A stretch of DNA of 64,000 nt from Parelaphostrongylus tenuis. Its lineage: Eukaryota > Nematoda > Chromadorea > Rhabditida > Metastrongylidae. A model generated the notes under the pieces. The model ran no database searches, was not told the origin of the DNA, and saw only the letters and a list, made by a program, of their open reading frames with translations. The position numbers and the translations under genes were made by a program. Positions within the stretch are counted from its first letter, which is position 1. Each line of letters opens with the position of its first letter. Below are positions 48,640 to 59,299 of the stretch, piece by piece. The DNA lies in the NCBI GenBank assembly GCA_019055375.1, contig JAHQIW010000802.1, forward strand, positions 62,001 through 126,000. The letters run 5' to 3'.

Positions 48640-49604
48640 GGACAGTGAGTGTAAAACGTTCGTCGTCGCTAACACTTAGTGTGGAGAAGGGGCGCCCACA
48701 GAGATTAGCAAAAGACGAGAATGCTAACTGCCCCACTGACGAGACTGCAAGGTCGAAACACGTGTATCGGGCTCCATAAGTCAGCCCATCTTTGACAGAC
48801 CACATGACATGCGCGGATCAAAAATAATTCTTTGCATATTGGAAAATCAGTAATAAATATATGACGTAATTACATTTTTCTTGCGTATTTTTAGTCTGTT
48901 ATCGAACCTCATAACATTCTATATAGCAGGCCATATTTTACGCACTTTCGCTAGGACAAGTTGAATTGTAATGTAAATGTGTTTATGAACCAATTTTAGA
49001 TATTATCGAATAGTCAAGAATGAATCTAGTTCTAGGAAATCAAATAAGGACGTAAGCAGTCAAACAGCTCGAAACACCAGTGAGGGTGAGAATTGGTGTG
49101 ATCAAACGCCCAATATAACATTGATTTCAGGAATTCAATCATGATATCTTCGTATTTAAAAATGACGGGGATCTTAGACGCCTTTATGCTGATGACGATC
49201 ATCAATTGAAAGTTTTCCAATGAGCAAATACGCGCACAGATGTTCGCGATTTCACAGAGAAGCTTAGTGTACGCATCATAAGCACGAAAACAGTCTCAGA
49301 GCATCAAAAGATATTGGAAAATCGATGGCTGCTATACAATTTCACTGACAATTGAAGAAATCGTCCTTTTGAGATAACGTCGATAATTCTTCTGTGCAAC
49401 TAGAACGACCAATATCACAGGCAAACTGTAACGTTTGGCAAAGAATAGGTCCTCCAAGACAAGAGACGGCGAACGGTTTAGGAATAAAACCTTGCTCTGT
49501 AGGGCTTTCAAAAAAGAAATTTCATCAGACTAACTACGGTTGGAAAGAATATCTCGAGGCATTTCAATAAGCATAAGATAACTTTTTCGTATACGTAAGC
49601 TTAA
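48640..49604. other. Unassigned sequence
   Basis: No gene recognised. The part from about 49,300 could be the eroded 5' portion of the mariner that follows, but no motif supports it. Confidence 0.4.
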
Positions 49605-49925
49605 GGAGAAGTGCCCTGCTGTGGTCAACCGAGAACGTGTTTTGATGCAGCAAGACAATGCCAAACGGCACACTGCCAAAAAGACAAAGACAAGTTTGAC
49701 TGATTGAACGGAGTCGAGCTTCTGCCTCATCTCGCCTACAGTCCAGACTGCACTCCATCCGACTTTGGCCTTTTCCGATCAATGCACCACTTCTTGAGGG
49801 GTCTATCGATAAGTCGACTAACAACATCTTCAAATGAAAATCCTGCGGTGCTCCAGAATTCGCTCTATGCCCGATATTTAATTTTCTACTCAGAAATCGA
49901 TCAACTTAACAAGTGCTTCCGGTGA
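49605..49925 (+). mobile_element. Mariner transposase fragment (C-terminal half)
   Basis: NRERVLMQQDNAKRHTAKKT carries the second catalytic Asp (QDNA.PHTA in the family). After a stop or frameshift, ELLPHLAYSPDCTPSDF carries the third Asp at about the expected 34-residue spacing, followed by LFRSMHHFLRGL. It differs from the other mariner copies in the window (NRERV and AYSPD rather than the HPP/SPDLSPSDYH type), so it is a second mariner lineage. Inactive. Confidence 0.88.
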
Positions 49926-51169
49926 ACCTTCCTTGAACAGATAGAGCCTTGGACCTCATTCCGTATATAAGCATGAGCCGACAACACAGCGGAAGTAGTT
50001 ACACAACTGCAGCGTTTCGGTGCTCCAGCTAGTCATCCACTTCCTTCATACCCATGCATCTGAACGACCTTCACTTAACCAGTTTCTAATTAGGTCACTT
50101 TCAAATACCTCTTGCTCTTCACTTTGTATCGTAGTCTCATGAGTAACGCACACTAATCCCTAATTGGGGTTGTATTTGATGCCGTTGTGTCCGATATTAC
50201 ATCCACTCATCGCATTAGGCCATTAGCCCATATCAAGGTAGCCGTCACCCTCAGAACTCGCTGTTGCTTGTCATGTCTAACGTACGTAATCTCAAAAGGC
50301 TGCTCATCATCGTGCTTCATAGCTAATCCTCAGCGCTCAGATAATGGTAACTCTGATATTTAAGAGATTAATGATCCATTATTCATCCTACTTATGGAAA
50401 CATTTACCGTTATCGTTAATTATTGTAGTTGTGTTATTCTATTGTATGTAAAGGTCATTTACCTAAGTTTAAGGTAAATCTACAAAGTCTGCGTGGCAAA
50501 AATTTTCGACAACTAGAAAAATCGCTGAACCGTCACTAAAGGGTCGCCGATTTGGATCGTTCGATGAAGTTGAAGAAGCATGTCAAGGGTTCTCTGATTA
50601 GAAGTCAAAGGAATGGTACTTCGACTAGATCCGAAACTTGGCGGAGCGATGGCAGAAAGTCGTAGAAAACGATTGCCTTCATTTTGAAGAACAGTTATTA
50701 TTGTTTTTGTTTTGAATTCATGCATGAATTCAATTTTTACAAGTGCCCCAAAACTTTCTTCTCAACCTAGTATTAACCTAACGTATCTTATAAAGTGAAC
50801 TCATCGAGTACGTTATCCCAATAGAAAACGAAAACAAATCACTGTAAGTGAATAATATAACACTCCAAACAGATCAGAAATGAAAGCGTGATTTGTTATC
50901 CAACTCTGCGTGAACAGTTGTCTGCGTATCGTGTCACAGCTGAGCAATTTCCGGAGTATCTCTTGGTTTTTCCCTGAAAGATAAAAGGATAATCATGTAC
51001 GCTTTCTGTAAAAATTTCTTATAAGCGTCTAACTAGAGTAAAATATTAGCACAAATTCGAAGAAAGCTGCACCTGGGAGGAAGATCTGATATGGGACAAA
51101 GGTGGCTTAAAAACAACGGTAAAAAACTACTATCATGATCCCGAGCTTGAGACAATTTAGAAATAAATC
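49926..51169. other. Unassigned sequence downstream of the INTS14-like gene
   Basis: No gene recognised. A pyrimidine-rich acceptor-like site (ttatctttcag on the minus strand near 50,980) could belong to an extra 3' exon or be chance. No clear AATAAA signal was seen close after the stop codon. Confidence 0.35.
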
Positions 51170-54100
51170 TTACATAACGAAGGCGGTTGCCACATAAGCG
51201 CCATGTTTCTGAGCCATCGCGTTAAGTTGTGCGATTTCTTCGCGTATGATTCGAGCTGCTTCATGTAGCGCATGATCCATACCGATTGCCAGGGCATAAT
51301 TTCGAAACCGATTTACTTCCTTCAAGAGTCGGATTGATTATGATCTACGTACGTCGAAAGACACGAAAATGGTAGATGTTCCATTATCAAAAAGTCAGTA
51401 AAACTCACTTGATAGAACAAATATGGCCTTTCTGGTAGCTTTCTCAACAGTCGCATCACTTTTTGGAAGTCAATATTGAAGCCATGTTCGGTTACCCATG
51501 ATTGAACTAGTTAAAGGAAAGCAGATGGAGATTATCTGAGGAAAAGACCACAAATTCCCACATACCTACTGGACCGTAACTTGGCGCTATGCCTTTCAAT
51601 GTGGTGTAGTGAAGCGCACCAGCTAAGTCATCTGGTCCAGAGATCAAAGTGGCGAAGTCCGGAACAAATTCTGGCATTTTCGAGGGGAACTAGAATGGAC
51701 TGTTGAGAACAAATAGTAGCAATGTTAATTTTTCCCATCGGACCTTTACATTCGATTGCATTTATAGATTTCGCTTCATATGTTGAGCCTTTGAGGTCGG
51801 TTATGGCACTTATACAGTAATGGACAAGTGCTTCGGCACCGCAGCCTCATCAGTAGCACGGTGCCTTTCGGTTCAGTCAATTCTTGTAGGGAAAATATCT
51901 CCTAAACATTAAGGAGTGTACGCCAAATTACTAACAAAATAACCGCATATCAGATGATAAAAACCCCAGACATTGCAGTGACGAACAGTCGACCGCTCAT
52001 GGCTGGTAAAACGAATCACACCATTAATAGCTGTCTAATGTGAAGGTATAACTATTTTCACCAACCACAAGTAATCGAGTGTACAACATTGTCCGTTTGG
52101 TAATTTCATCACGTGACGGCGCTGTGAATATTCGGGCATCGGCTCCTCTATGCAAAGGATTTCTTCCCGCGGAACTGTCTGAAGCGAAAGGCACCGTGCG
52201 ACTGATGAAGCTCTAATTCCGAAACACATGTCTGGTACTGTATAGGTGCCATAACAGACCTCAAGAAAGGCTCAAGATAAGTACGTTATCAGGTTATATT
52301 TCCCAACACAAATGACTGGAAAAATGTATCCATATCAGCAAGACAATATGGGGTGATTTCTTTATATTTTAGTTGATCATAAAATCACTGAATCACCTTG
52401 TTCAAGACTAGGCAGAAGTCATCACCAACTTTCTCAGCAGTAATGCATCCATATTTAGCTTCGTCTATCAAGACTATAGCGACAGATTCCTTGAAATCAC
52501 ATAATGATCTGACCATTCGAAACTCAACATAATACATTCGTCTGCTATTCCAGAAATCTTTCCAAGTACCCGACAAGGATCTCTACTGCTTCCACTAAGA
52601 ATTTATAGTCTATAACATCAGAAAAAAACTTGGAACACACTGCTTCAAGTAATGCCGGACCCATTGTGCCAAGCAAGTCCTCGCTATCTTGCTCTTCAGT
52701 GCGAACAAAACCCGGTTGGTCATCAACAGCTGCTCGTTTTTCCTTATTACTATCTAAACATAGTTATTGCTGCGTAAATGTTGCATTGAATCAAAAGTGG
52801 TGTCTGATACAAAAGGGTGGCCATTAAATACTATAATATATACATGAGATTGCTGAGTAAAAAAAGAAAACTCTCGTCCTCGGCGGGAGTTGAACCCGCG
52901 TTTCACCCATACAAAACCCGTGCTACCCCAGCGACACCAACGTTTTGCTATCACTCTTTCTTATATTCAGATTAAAGTAGGTTTTGACAACCAACCCCTA
53001 ACGCGTTTCGCCTGATAAGCACACTTCAGCATCACATGCGGGTTCAAATCACGCCTGGGGCGTAAGTTCTATGTTTCACTCAACATCCTTACAGGTAGTA
53101 CTACAACGATATAATACTGCTGAAAAGTAGTAAAGACAAAGAATTGTCACAGATTGTAACCTGATAAATTCTTGTTCTTTCATATTTTACACTGGAAATT
53201 TCCTCTGTATCGATTTTATTAAAGAGTGTGTGGTGCAATGGCTAGAGATACTCTGCGACACATGTGATCGAAAAATTGATAGTCGATGGGTCGACTCCAA
53301 GCCCGAGGCTCACCAAGCCATCCGTGCCTCTGGGGCCGAGGAATTGCTACCAGACTTGTTCGAAAGGATAGCAAAACCGACTCGATATTGGGCCTCCTCG
53401 TAAGTTTTGGCACTAAAATAATATACACCAAATTTATTAACCACAAGAAATTAAATTTGCTTAACAACACTATTCAAGGTATCGTCATCTTCGCGCTCCG
53501 TTCCTAGTCAGTATCATCACCGTCGACGAAAAGTGGATTCTTTCAAAGTCAACATAGTCCAAATCATGGTTGCCACCAAGCCAACGAGGGACTTCAACCC
53601 TACGTCCAGATGGATTCGCGCCAAAGGCTATGCTCATCATCTTTTGAGACGGACCGCCTATTCCCTGGAACTTACTCCGGTAGGAGAGACGATCAACGCC
53701 AAACGCACTGTGAACACCTGAACCGTTGCAGTCGATGTCTCCATCCTGCTTCAAGGCAACGCAAGGCTGCATGTCGCCAAATCGACAGAGAAGAAATTGA
53801 CCAAACTGAGCTGGGGAGTTGTTGAATCATCCACTCCTGACTTGTCGCCGTCTGACTATCACCTTTTCCGGTCGCCGGAGCACTTCCTGAGCAAGAAGAA
53901 GTTCCGAAACATCTATCATTTTCGTCAAGAATTGACAATGTTCTTGAATCCAAAGATGACGAGTACAATGAGCGCGGTACTGGGTTGCTGATTGATCGAG
54001 AGATGGCAGAATGTGTTCAGGCTGATGGCGCATACTTTTAGCAGTGTTGTTAAACAATTTTAATTAATTCTCCTCAGTAAATTTGGTGTTTATTGCTCTA

Positions 54101-57100
54101 GTGCCAAAACTCTGAGATAACCTATTACATTAGTAGGCCACTGCGATCCATTGTAAAGGCCAGACAAACATTCGAATCACCTCAGTCGATGCTTGATCAA
54201 GTCAAATGAGTGGTGCATCCCTCAGGAAGCGATCAGTAGCAAGAGTTTGAACCTTTATCCTCGGAGATTTTTACAGATTTCCTCATACACAGAAAGGGAT
54301 TTAACAATCTTCCACAACGTGACTGACTTTGTGAAGGAGTCATAAATTGGACGCCATCCACGGGAATGTTCATCATATTTACCAGACGAACGAATCCAAT
54401 CACCTCGATGCTCTCCGGCACATCCCTTCCAGACGCAGGATGTAACTAAAATAGGAGTGTACAGAACTTTATATGTATGTGCCATAAAGGCTCAGAATAT
54501 ATTATCACATTATATTCTTTGAGCGCGGTCTCATAATAGTCGGAGAAAAGGTTTTTTTACATAGAAAATAGAAGTTTTCTATCAATGTTAACCACATCAG
54601 TCAAGAGACTTATTGCTCACACAGACTGCCGCAGACAAATTTCCAACATAAAGTAGAGTATAGTCCGGCTCCAGAAGCGACTTCATTAGTTCACTGACGA
54701 GACCTTTAACATCGCTGAACTCAGAATAACGCAACACCCACGATTTGCTGGTGGCGGTGGAAGGAAACTAAAAGAATAGAAAGAAGAAACACGATGCCAG
54801 TAAGTAAAGAAATCAAAAGGGAAAGAATTCAGTACTTTGCTTCGATATGATGAATCACATCCTTGATGTATCCAAGTAACAAGCACAAATTGAACTCCCC
54901 TATTTTACTCACTGCAGTTCGGTAGAGGGAATTTTCAGAAAAAGATGCACTTTAATACACACAAAGTCGATGGTTTGACCCCTCCCAAGCTCTGCCTATC
55001 TTTCTGGGGTCAGCACACTGGTAGCAGATTTGTTCACAAATATACAGATTTGATCCATCGGTAGGTTCTCGGAGAGAGAGGACAAACATGAATCCATTCG
55101 CCTTTACAATGTCCAATGACATGTTTGCACATTTCCCAGGGATTAACTCACACAAAGTGCTTAATTTCTCGCTTGCCTTTTGTTCTTAGGACTATACAAC
55201 CCATTACCTACTTTAACATATTTCTAGCTGCATTAAATTGACATGGGGAGCCGTGGACGAAAGGTTGGTTATGCAAATTTTAAGGAAACAAGGCGCTGGC
55301 TAAACCCTCTCCCAACATTTTCTATCAGTGAGTCAACGAGCGCCTATTGGAAGGCCTTAGCTCGGGTTCCTCCGAGATTGCATAGAGGATCGTCTCAACC
55401 ACTTCCTAGGGTCATTCATAGAGGAAAATCTGGCGAGCAGTTGTCGTAACAAGATAGAAAATTTCGAAAACCTTCAGGACGATGGAGCCCAAAAACGATT
55501 CGGAAGCTAGAAGTACTGGATTCGCACAGTAAAATGTGATAGCAGGCCGTGTGAAATCCAAAAAAAGTATCTTAGCATTCCACAAAAACGACCCCTCCAA
55601 CTCGATGGCACCAGGTTCTTCATGAGATTGGTAAAAAACATACCTTGTTGCTGTTTGTTGTTGTTACCAACTCTTTCAATTCGGAAATTTGATCCGAATT
55701 TGTTGGTATGATATCGACAACTATTGCAAATATCATACCAAGTGGATATGATGTGATATCGGCCTAAACTCAAAGGTAGAAAATGTACGCATCGTGCCAG
55801 TAACACAAAAAATAGGTCCTACTTTGAAAACAGCTGCATCTGTCAAAAGCACGATCGCATCACTAGGCTTCATTCTGCTTCGCAAATCGTCGAAAACTCG
55901 ACCAAGATGGAGACTGCTTCGATTCGATCTAAACTTTTGACTTCCGATTACTTAATCGTGAAGCGCGAAATATATAGATGTATGCTTTTTTCACCAAGTG
56001 AATCTGCTCTTATCCATGAGAAGCATCATTAAATTGAAACTGCTCGTTTAGAATGTTGGGTGATGTGCAAAACTTTGACGTGAGGCGGGAATCGAACCCG
56101 CACCCTTTCCAGGGATGCGTGCTTAACCAGCTGCACTACCAACACCTGTTCTGCCACCACTCTTTCTACGCTACAAAGCATCAATCTGTCAGCAACCAAC
56201 CTTCAACTATTTTATCTCGGCAAGCCATTTCGGCAATGGTCCTAGTCACGCTGACAGATCTGGCTTGCTAGGCCAAACCGTTAACGGTTGATTGCTGACA
56301 GTTGGTGGGTTATGGAAGAAAGAGTTATGGCAAAACAGGCGTCGATAATTCAATTGGTTAGGCCTGCGGAAAGGGTAAAATGCGGGTTCGATGCCTGTAT
56401 GATTTCAAAATTTTGCACATGACTCAACAATACTGGACTTATTTGTAAGATCACACCACTGCTTTAAAATGCCATGGAATAGAAAGTATTTTTGTTGACT
56501 ACTCGTTGTACAGAATAAAAAGAAGCTTACGTGATATGGTTTTCGACAGCAAGCATTACATTACTATCAGCTGCTGTGGATCGAACACATGATGTATTAC
56601 CCCAGAACTGCAAATAAGTATAATCAACTACACTGTGAACATTAGGAATATTGATTGATATGCAAAACTACTCAACCCAAGCAGGATTTGAACCCTGTGT
56701 TCCACCGATACCGTAGGAGCGTACCACTACCCACCTGCGCCACCACACTGCTACCATTCTTTGTTCGATATACTCTGAACAGATGAGAAAAAACGATGTT
56801 CTGTCATCGTTTTAATGAGACAATCAATATCTTTCATAAGTAATCCACAGGCAAATGGCAAGGTTGGACAGCGCTTATACAGATGGATAAGGGCTTGAGT
56901 ATGCACATGAGGCAACTATGAGCTTGAGTATGAGTAAGCGCAAAGTCCTTCCGGCGATGACTCCCTCCATTGCTATATTTGAGCAAATCTACTCCATCTC
57001 CATGGTTGCAAAGAATACTCAGTGCTATTGAAGTGCTCGTAATGTCAATACAACAATGGCTTCTTCAATGATTTAACTAATACTTGGAATCCCTCGTAAA

Positions 57101-59075
57101 TAGTTTACCGCCTCATCATATCTATGAGGTTTTTGCGGGGGTCGGACTGCAAAGTACAGCGGGGATTTAGTCCCCAGCAGGGCCACCCAAACCGAGTAGA
57201 AGCGCAACGTTTCCATCCGGACAACCCAGCTAAGAGTAAATCTTACTTGGAGTGATCGACGTCTTGAGAGATACTAGTTGCAAATTAGTAGTCTTTGTCT
57301 GATCCACAAGAGCAATCGACTGCTGTAATGTGGGTGCCGTCCTGAAGAAGCCTAGGCTAGGTTTACCTCGGAACTCCAGGCAACAAAATAGCTAAACCAG
57401 CACAATTTTCCCGTGCTGGTGCTCGCAGTGTCGGTGAAAACGAGCCGTTCAAGTATCAAAGTATTGAGTAGATCCATAAAATTGATGAAAACATTTTATC
57501 GGTCTACGTTTCGACGCGTGTCGTCTTCTCCTCAGTCGATGCTTCGTGTCGACTATCTTCAGCCGTTCGCGCTCGTTGTGTTTTCGTCTTCGTTGTTTCG
57601 AGTCGAATCTTCTTCAGCGAAGCACCACTCGAATGAGGATCTTCACTTGGCGATGTGTTTACATGCCAAGGTTGAAGGAAGTCGACTCTCAAGATATTAC
57701 TATGCTTTGCGCTAGTGAATCAAATGCCTTTCATGATGTTGATCCGACACTGACATCAAAACGAAATGGACCGGTACGGGTTCAGACAATATCAGTCGTC
57801 TCTGCTCTGGTTTCAAGCTCTAAGCTTCGTTATAGAGAAAAAGTCACAGCTTATAAATACGTACGACCGACAAAGTCAGCGTCACCACTCATCCACTCAT
57901 CACCTAAGGAAACAACTGAACGTCTTCAAGTAAGAAACCATTTTTGAAATGGAATGAACACATTGCGCCGGTGTCAGCACATCAAGAATTCTAAAAGCAT
58001 TAATCAGTTGCAACCTAAATTCTACAATTCTTCCCCGTTGGCACATGGTAGTTGCTCAATGATTAACAACGATTAACCATATGTTGCGACTAGGAGCCTT
58101 GAGGTAGCAGAGCGGTGACCTTGGTGGTGTAATTGTGCCACACGCTCCCGGTATGGGCGCAACGTGAGTTCAATTCCCCCCGGAAGTCAAAAATTTCGCA
58201 TACTTCTCCAGATGCTAAGATGCTAGAATATACAATCACAAGACCTCGAATAAAAATCAAAATCTTTGTAGATTATCTCAGCAGCTTCTGCCTATCTGAT
58301 GTCAATCTCGGCCTAAAGCTCCATTCAAATTAACAAGTCCTTCGCAGAAGATTTTTATTTTCTAGTAATTGGAATAAGACTGAAAAATCCTAGAAGGCAA
58401 ACCCCATAATCAACAGAAAATCACTAAGAAAATTATCTATAAGTTGAAATTGGTTCATACCAGATTACTCTCTCACTACGGTAAGATACTCTAAGATCAA
58501 GAGATGGCAGAAGAAAAGACAGAAAAAGATAAAGTATGAAGCCCTTGGTGTTGATCGATCTCTGACAAATGCGCCATGCATACAACTTCATTGACTATCG
58601 TCTAAGGTAACTGGATGCATATTAGGCCCTTGCAATTACTCGCTGTGGTCTACCAATGTATCAACTCAGCGCTACTGATCTTCCGGGCAATGCGGTCTTA
58701 GTTCAGCGACTGCGGAGGTATATAAGGCTTGGTGAGCCTTGAGCGCGGGATCGAAACATCGACCACGTATATGCTGCAGCATCTCCAACCGCTGCACCTC
58801 GCCAGAAGCGCTGCAGGACGATAGGGCGGGTATCGTATATCGTGGTAAACGATCGAGATCCTCAGTATCTTCATTCAATAAACGAGTCCATTTAAGATGA
58901 TTTTGCAAAACAGTCAACATACCACTTCGATTTCCAGCTCCTTCCGACGACTCGCTATGTAGGCTAGAATGTCCTTGAGAATTTGAACATAAAGCCTGTT
59001 CCTATTAAGCTCCACCTCATTCCGATTTGAGATCTGACTCGACTGATGGCCATCAAGTATGAAGAATACCGCCAT
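51170..59075 (-). CDS. ints-14: Integrator complex subunit 14 (INTS14/VWA9) homologue, 12 exons
   Basis: Exons, in coding order: 58,923-59,075; 56,531-56,607; 55,823-55,928; 55,019-55,146; 54,836-54,899; 54,621-54,767; 54,253-54,445; 52,639-52,753; 52,397-52,544; 51,566-51,689; 51,409-51,506; 51,170-51,319. They sum to 1,503 bases, 500 residues plus stop (human protein about 518). Phases agree at all 11 junctions. The protein starts MAVFFILDGHQSS (VWA strand 1), then RMKPSDAIVLLTDAAVF (VWA core strand), then WVLRYSEFSDVKGLVSELM (VWA last helix), IEVIGFVRLV, SVAIVLIDEAKYG, and the carboxy-terminal HGFNIDFQKVMRLLRKLPER and EVNRFRNYALAIGM, which parallel human VQKILRNARKLPEK and KELNRLRKAALAFG. 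INTS14 forms a Ku-like dimer with INTS13 in the nuclear Integrator complex, which processes snRNA ends and attenuates transcription. The MIDAS-like DxSxS is degenerate. The exon 8 end (donor gtgttc) and exon 4 start are least certain. Confidence 0.8.
51791..52265. mobile_element. MITE with ~95-base inverted ends in intron 9 of the INTS14-like gene
   Basis: Left end 'ttgaggtcggttatggcac' and right end, reading inward, 'cttgaggtctgttatggcac', match on through 'catcagt.gcacggtgcctttcg'. The open stretch on the minus strand at 52,035-52,229 runs through the right arm and is flanked by splice-like sites, but the flanking exons join in phase without it, so it is not counted as an exon. Confidence 0.8.
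52862..53095. mobile_element. FB-2 fold-back with tRNA-like arms, in intron 7
   Basis: Left arm minus strand ends 'gcgggttcaactcccgccga' (B box GGTTCAACTCC). Right arm plus strand has 'catgcgggttcaaatcacgc' followed by 'gtttcactcaaca'. Both tRNA-like units point outward. Confidence 0.72.
53215..54260 (+). repeat. SINE-A interrupted by a mariner
   Basis: Head 53,218-53,387 ('gtgtggtgcaatggctagag', 'gatgggtcgactccaagcc', 'gctaccagacttgttcga') continues after the mariner at 54,128 with 'taggccactgcgatccattg' and the tail to about 54,260. In the intact SINE-A these blocks are adjacent. Lies in intron 7; its tail runs into the end of exon 7 at 54,253, so the last bases are approximate. Confidence 0.8.
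53388..54127 (+). mobile_element. Mariner-type transposon nested in a SINE-A
   Basis: Ends match the copies at 1,956 and 44,370: left 'cctcgtaagttttggcact', right reading inward 'taggttatctcagagttttg'. The frameshifted transposase runs from a block equivalent to IRAKGYAHHLL (in another frame KAMLIIF) through AACRQIDREEIDQTELG to ESSTPDLSPSDYHLFRSPEH and FLSKKKFRNIYHFRQELTMF. The third catalytic Asp is present (TPD); the amino-terminal half is deleted. The surrounding SINE dates it as younger than that insertion. Confidence 0.88.
55240..55535 (+). repeat. SINE-C/SINE-B-like copy in intron 3
   Basis: Blocks 'aaggccttagctcgggttcc' and 'gctagaagtactggattcgc' match SINE-C and the common tail of SINE-B and SINE-C. 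It lies on the strand opposite to the host gene. Confidence 0.7.
56045..56430. mobile_element. FB-2 fold-back with tRNA-like arms (best-preserved), intron 2
   Basis: Inverted arms of about 170 bases. The left arm, minus strand, reads 'ggtagtgcagctggttaag' (A box) and 'gtgcgggttcgattcccgcc' (perfect B box GGTTCGATTCC). The right arm, plus strand, reads 'ttcaattggttaggcctg' and 'atgcgggttcgatgcctg'. Both units run outward to 'tgcacat.actcaac' at the ends. It has no folded tRNA cloverleaf that I can complete (irregular anticodon stem), so it is tRNA-derived rather than a tRNA gene. Confidence 0.85.
56648..56775 (-). repeat. tRNA-like arm (FB-2 family), intron 1
   Basis: The minus strand reads '...gcgcaggtgggtagtggta', then 'acagggttcaaatcctgctt' (B box GGTTCAAATCC) and ends 'tgagtagttttgcata'. 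May pair with the opposite-facing unit at 58,090-58,200. Confidence 0.7.
57090..57480 (+). repeat. Dispersed repeat R1, copy 1 (intron 1)
   Basis: About 390 bases matching 61,735-62,110 at perhaps 65% identity. Shared blocks include 'ccgcctcat', 'aacccagctaagagtaaa', 'ctgctgtaatgtgggtg' and 'cagtgtcggtgaaaacg'. No tRNA head, terminal repeat or ORF was seen. Possibly the untranslated part of a retrotransposon. Confidence 0.75.
57495..57550 (-). ncRNA. Hammerhead-like sequence (relic or variant)
   Basis: On the minus strand CUGAGGA, then a stem II with GAC/GUC around a loop (embedded in CGACACGCGUCG), then GAAACGUA. The core fits CUGANGA...GAAA with a GUA site, but no good stem I pairing is visible. 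Confidence 0.4.
58085..58205 (+). repeat. tRNA-like unit (FB-2 family), intron 1
   Basis: 'accttggtggtgtaattgtg' (A-box-like), 'gtgagttcaattcccccc' (B box-like) and 'aatttcgcatac' at the end. Confidence 0.68.
58545..58803 (-). repeat. SINE-A (tRNA-headed), intron 1
   Basis: The reverse complement reads 'gaggtgcagcggttggagat' (A box), 'gatgtttcgatcccgcgctc' (B box), 'aaggctcaccaagccttat', then the body and tail 'gagatcgatcaacaccaagg'. Confidence 0.8.
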
Positions 59076-59090
59076 TCTGAAAGAAGAAAT
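59076..59090 (-). promoter_or_regulatory. Probable spliced-leader trans-splice acceptor of the INTS14-like gene
   Basis: On the minus strand 'tttcttctttcag' ends one base before the start codon (AG at 59,078-59,077, then A, then ATG at 59,075). No upstream exon is needed. In nematodes this arrangement usually marks SL1 addition. Inference only. Confidence 0.55.
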
Positions 59091-59124
59091 TAAACACTTC
59101 GATATTCATACAACAGAGTAGTAT

Positions 59125-59285
59125 GCAAAGCAAAGAACTTCAGGCCGAAGTTGAACCCGCGCTTCATCCTATCTTGAGGAAGGTGCAGTGGTTAGCACAA
59201 GCCCACCCAAAAGGTGAGGCGCAGGTTCAACTCTAGCCCAAGGTCAACGATTTGCATATCACTCAACATTATCGGGTTACATATA
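59125..59285. mobile_element. FB-2 fold-back, short, just upstream of the INTS14-like gene
   Basis: Left arm (minus) ends 'gcgcgggttcaacttcggcc'; right arm (plus) reads 'aggtgcagtggttagcaca' and 'gcgcaggttcaactctagcc', ending 'tttgcatatcactcaacat'. Almost no spacer between the arms. It begins about 50 bases from the start codon. Confidence 0.75.
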
Positions 59286-59299
59286 CAACATTAAGGCAC

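Noticed and set aside
52560..52640. Open stretch directly after exon 8 of the INTS14-like gene (reading FFSDVIDYKFLVEA)
   Set aside because: It ends in a stop and does not join exon 9 in frame; a donor at 52,638 gives agreeing phases. Kept as an uncertainty of the model.
57413..57950. Overlapping Ser/Arg-rich ORFs
   Set aside because: They overlap dispersed repeat R1 and a hammerhead-like site in an intron, with no conserved protein motif.
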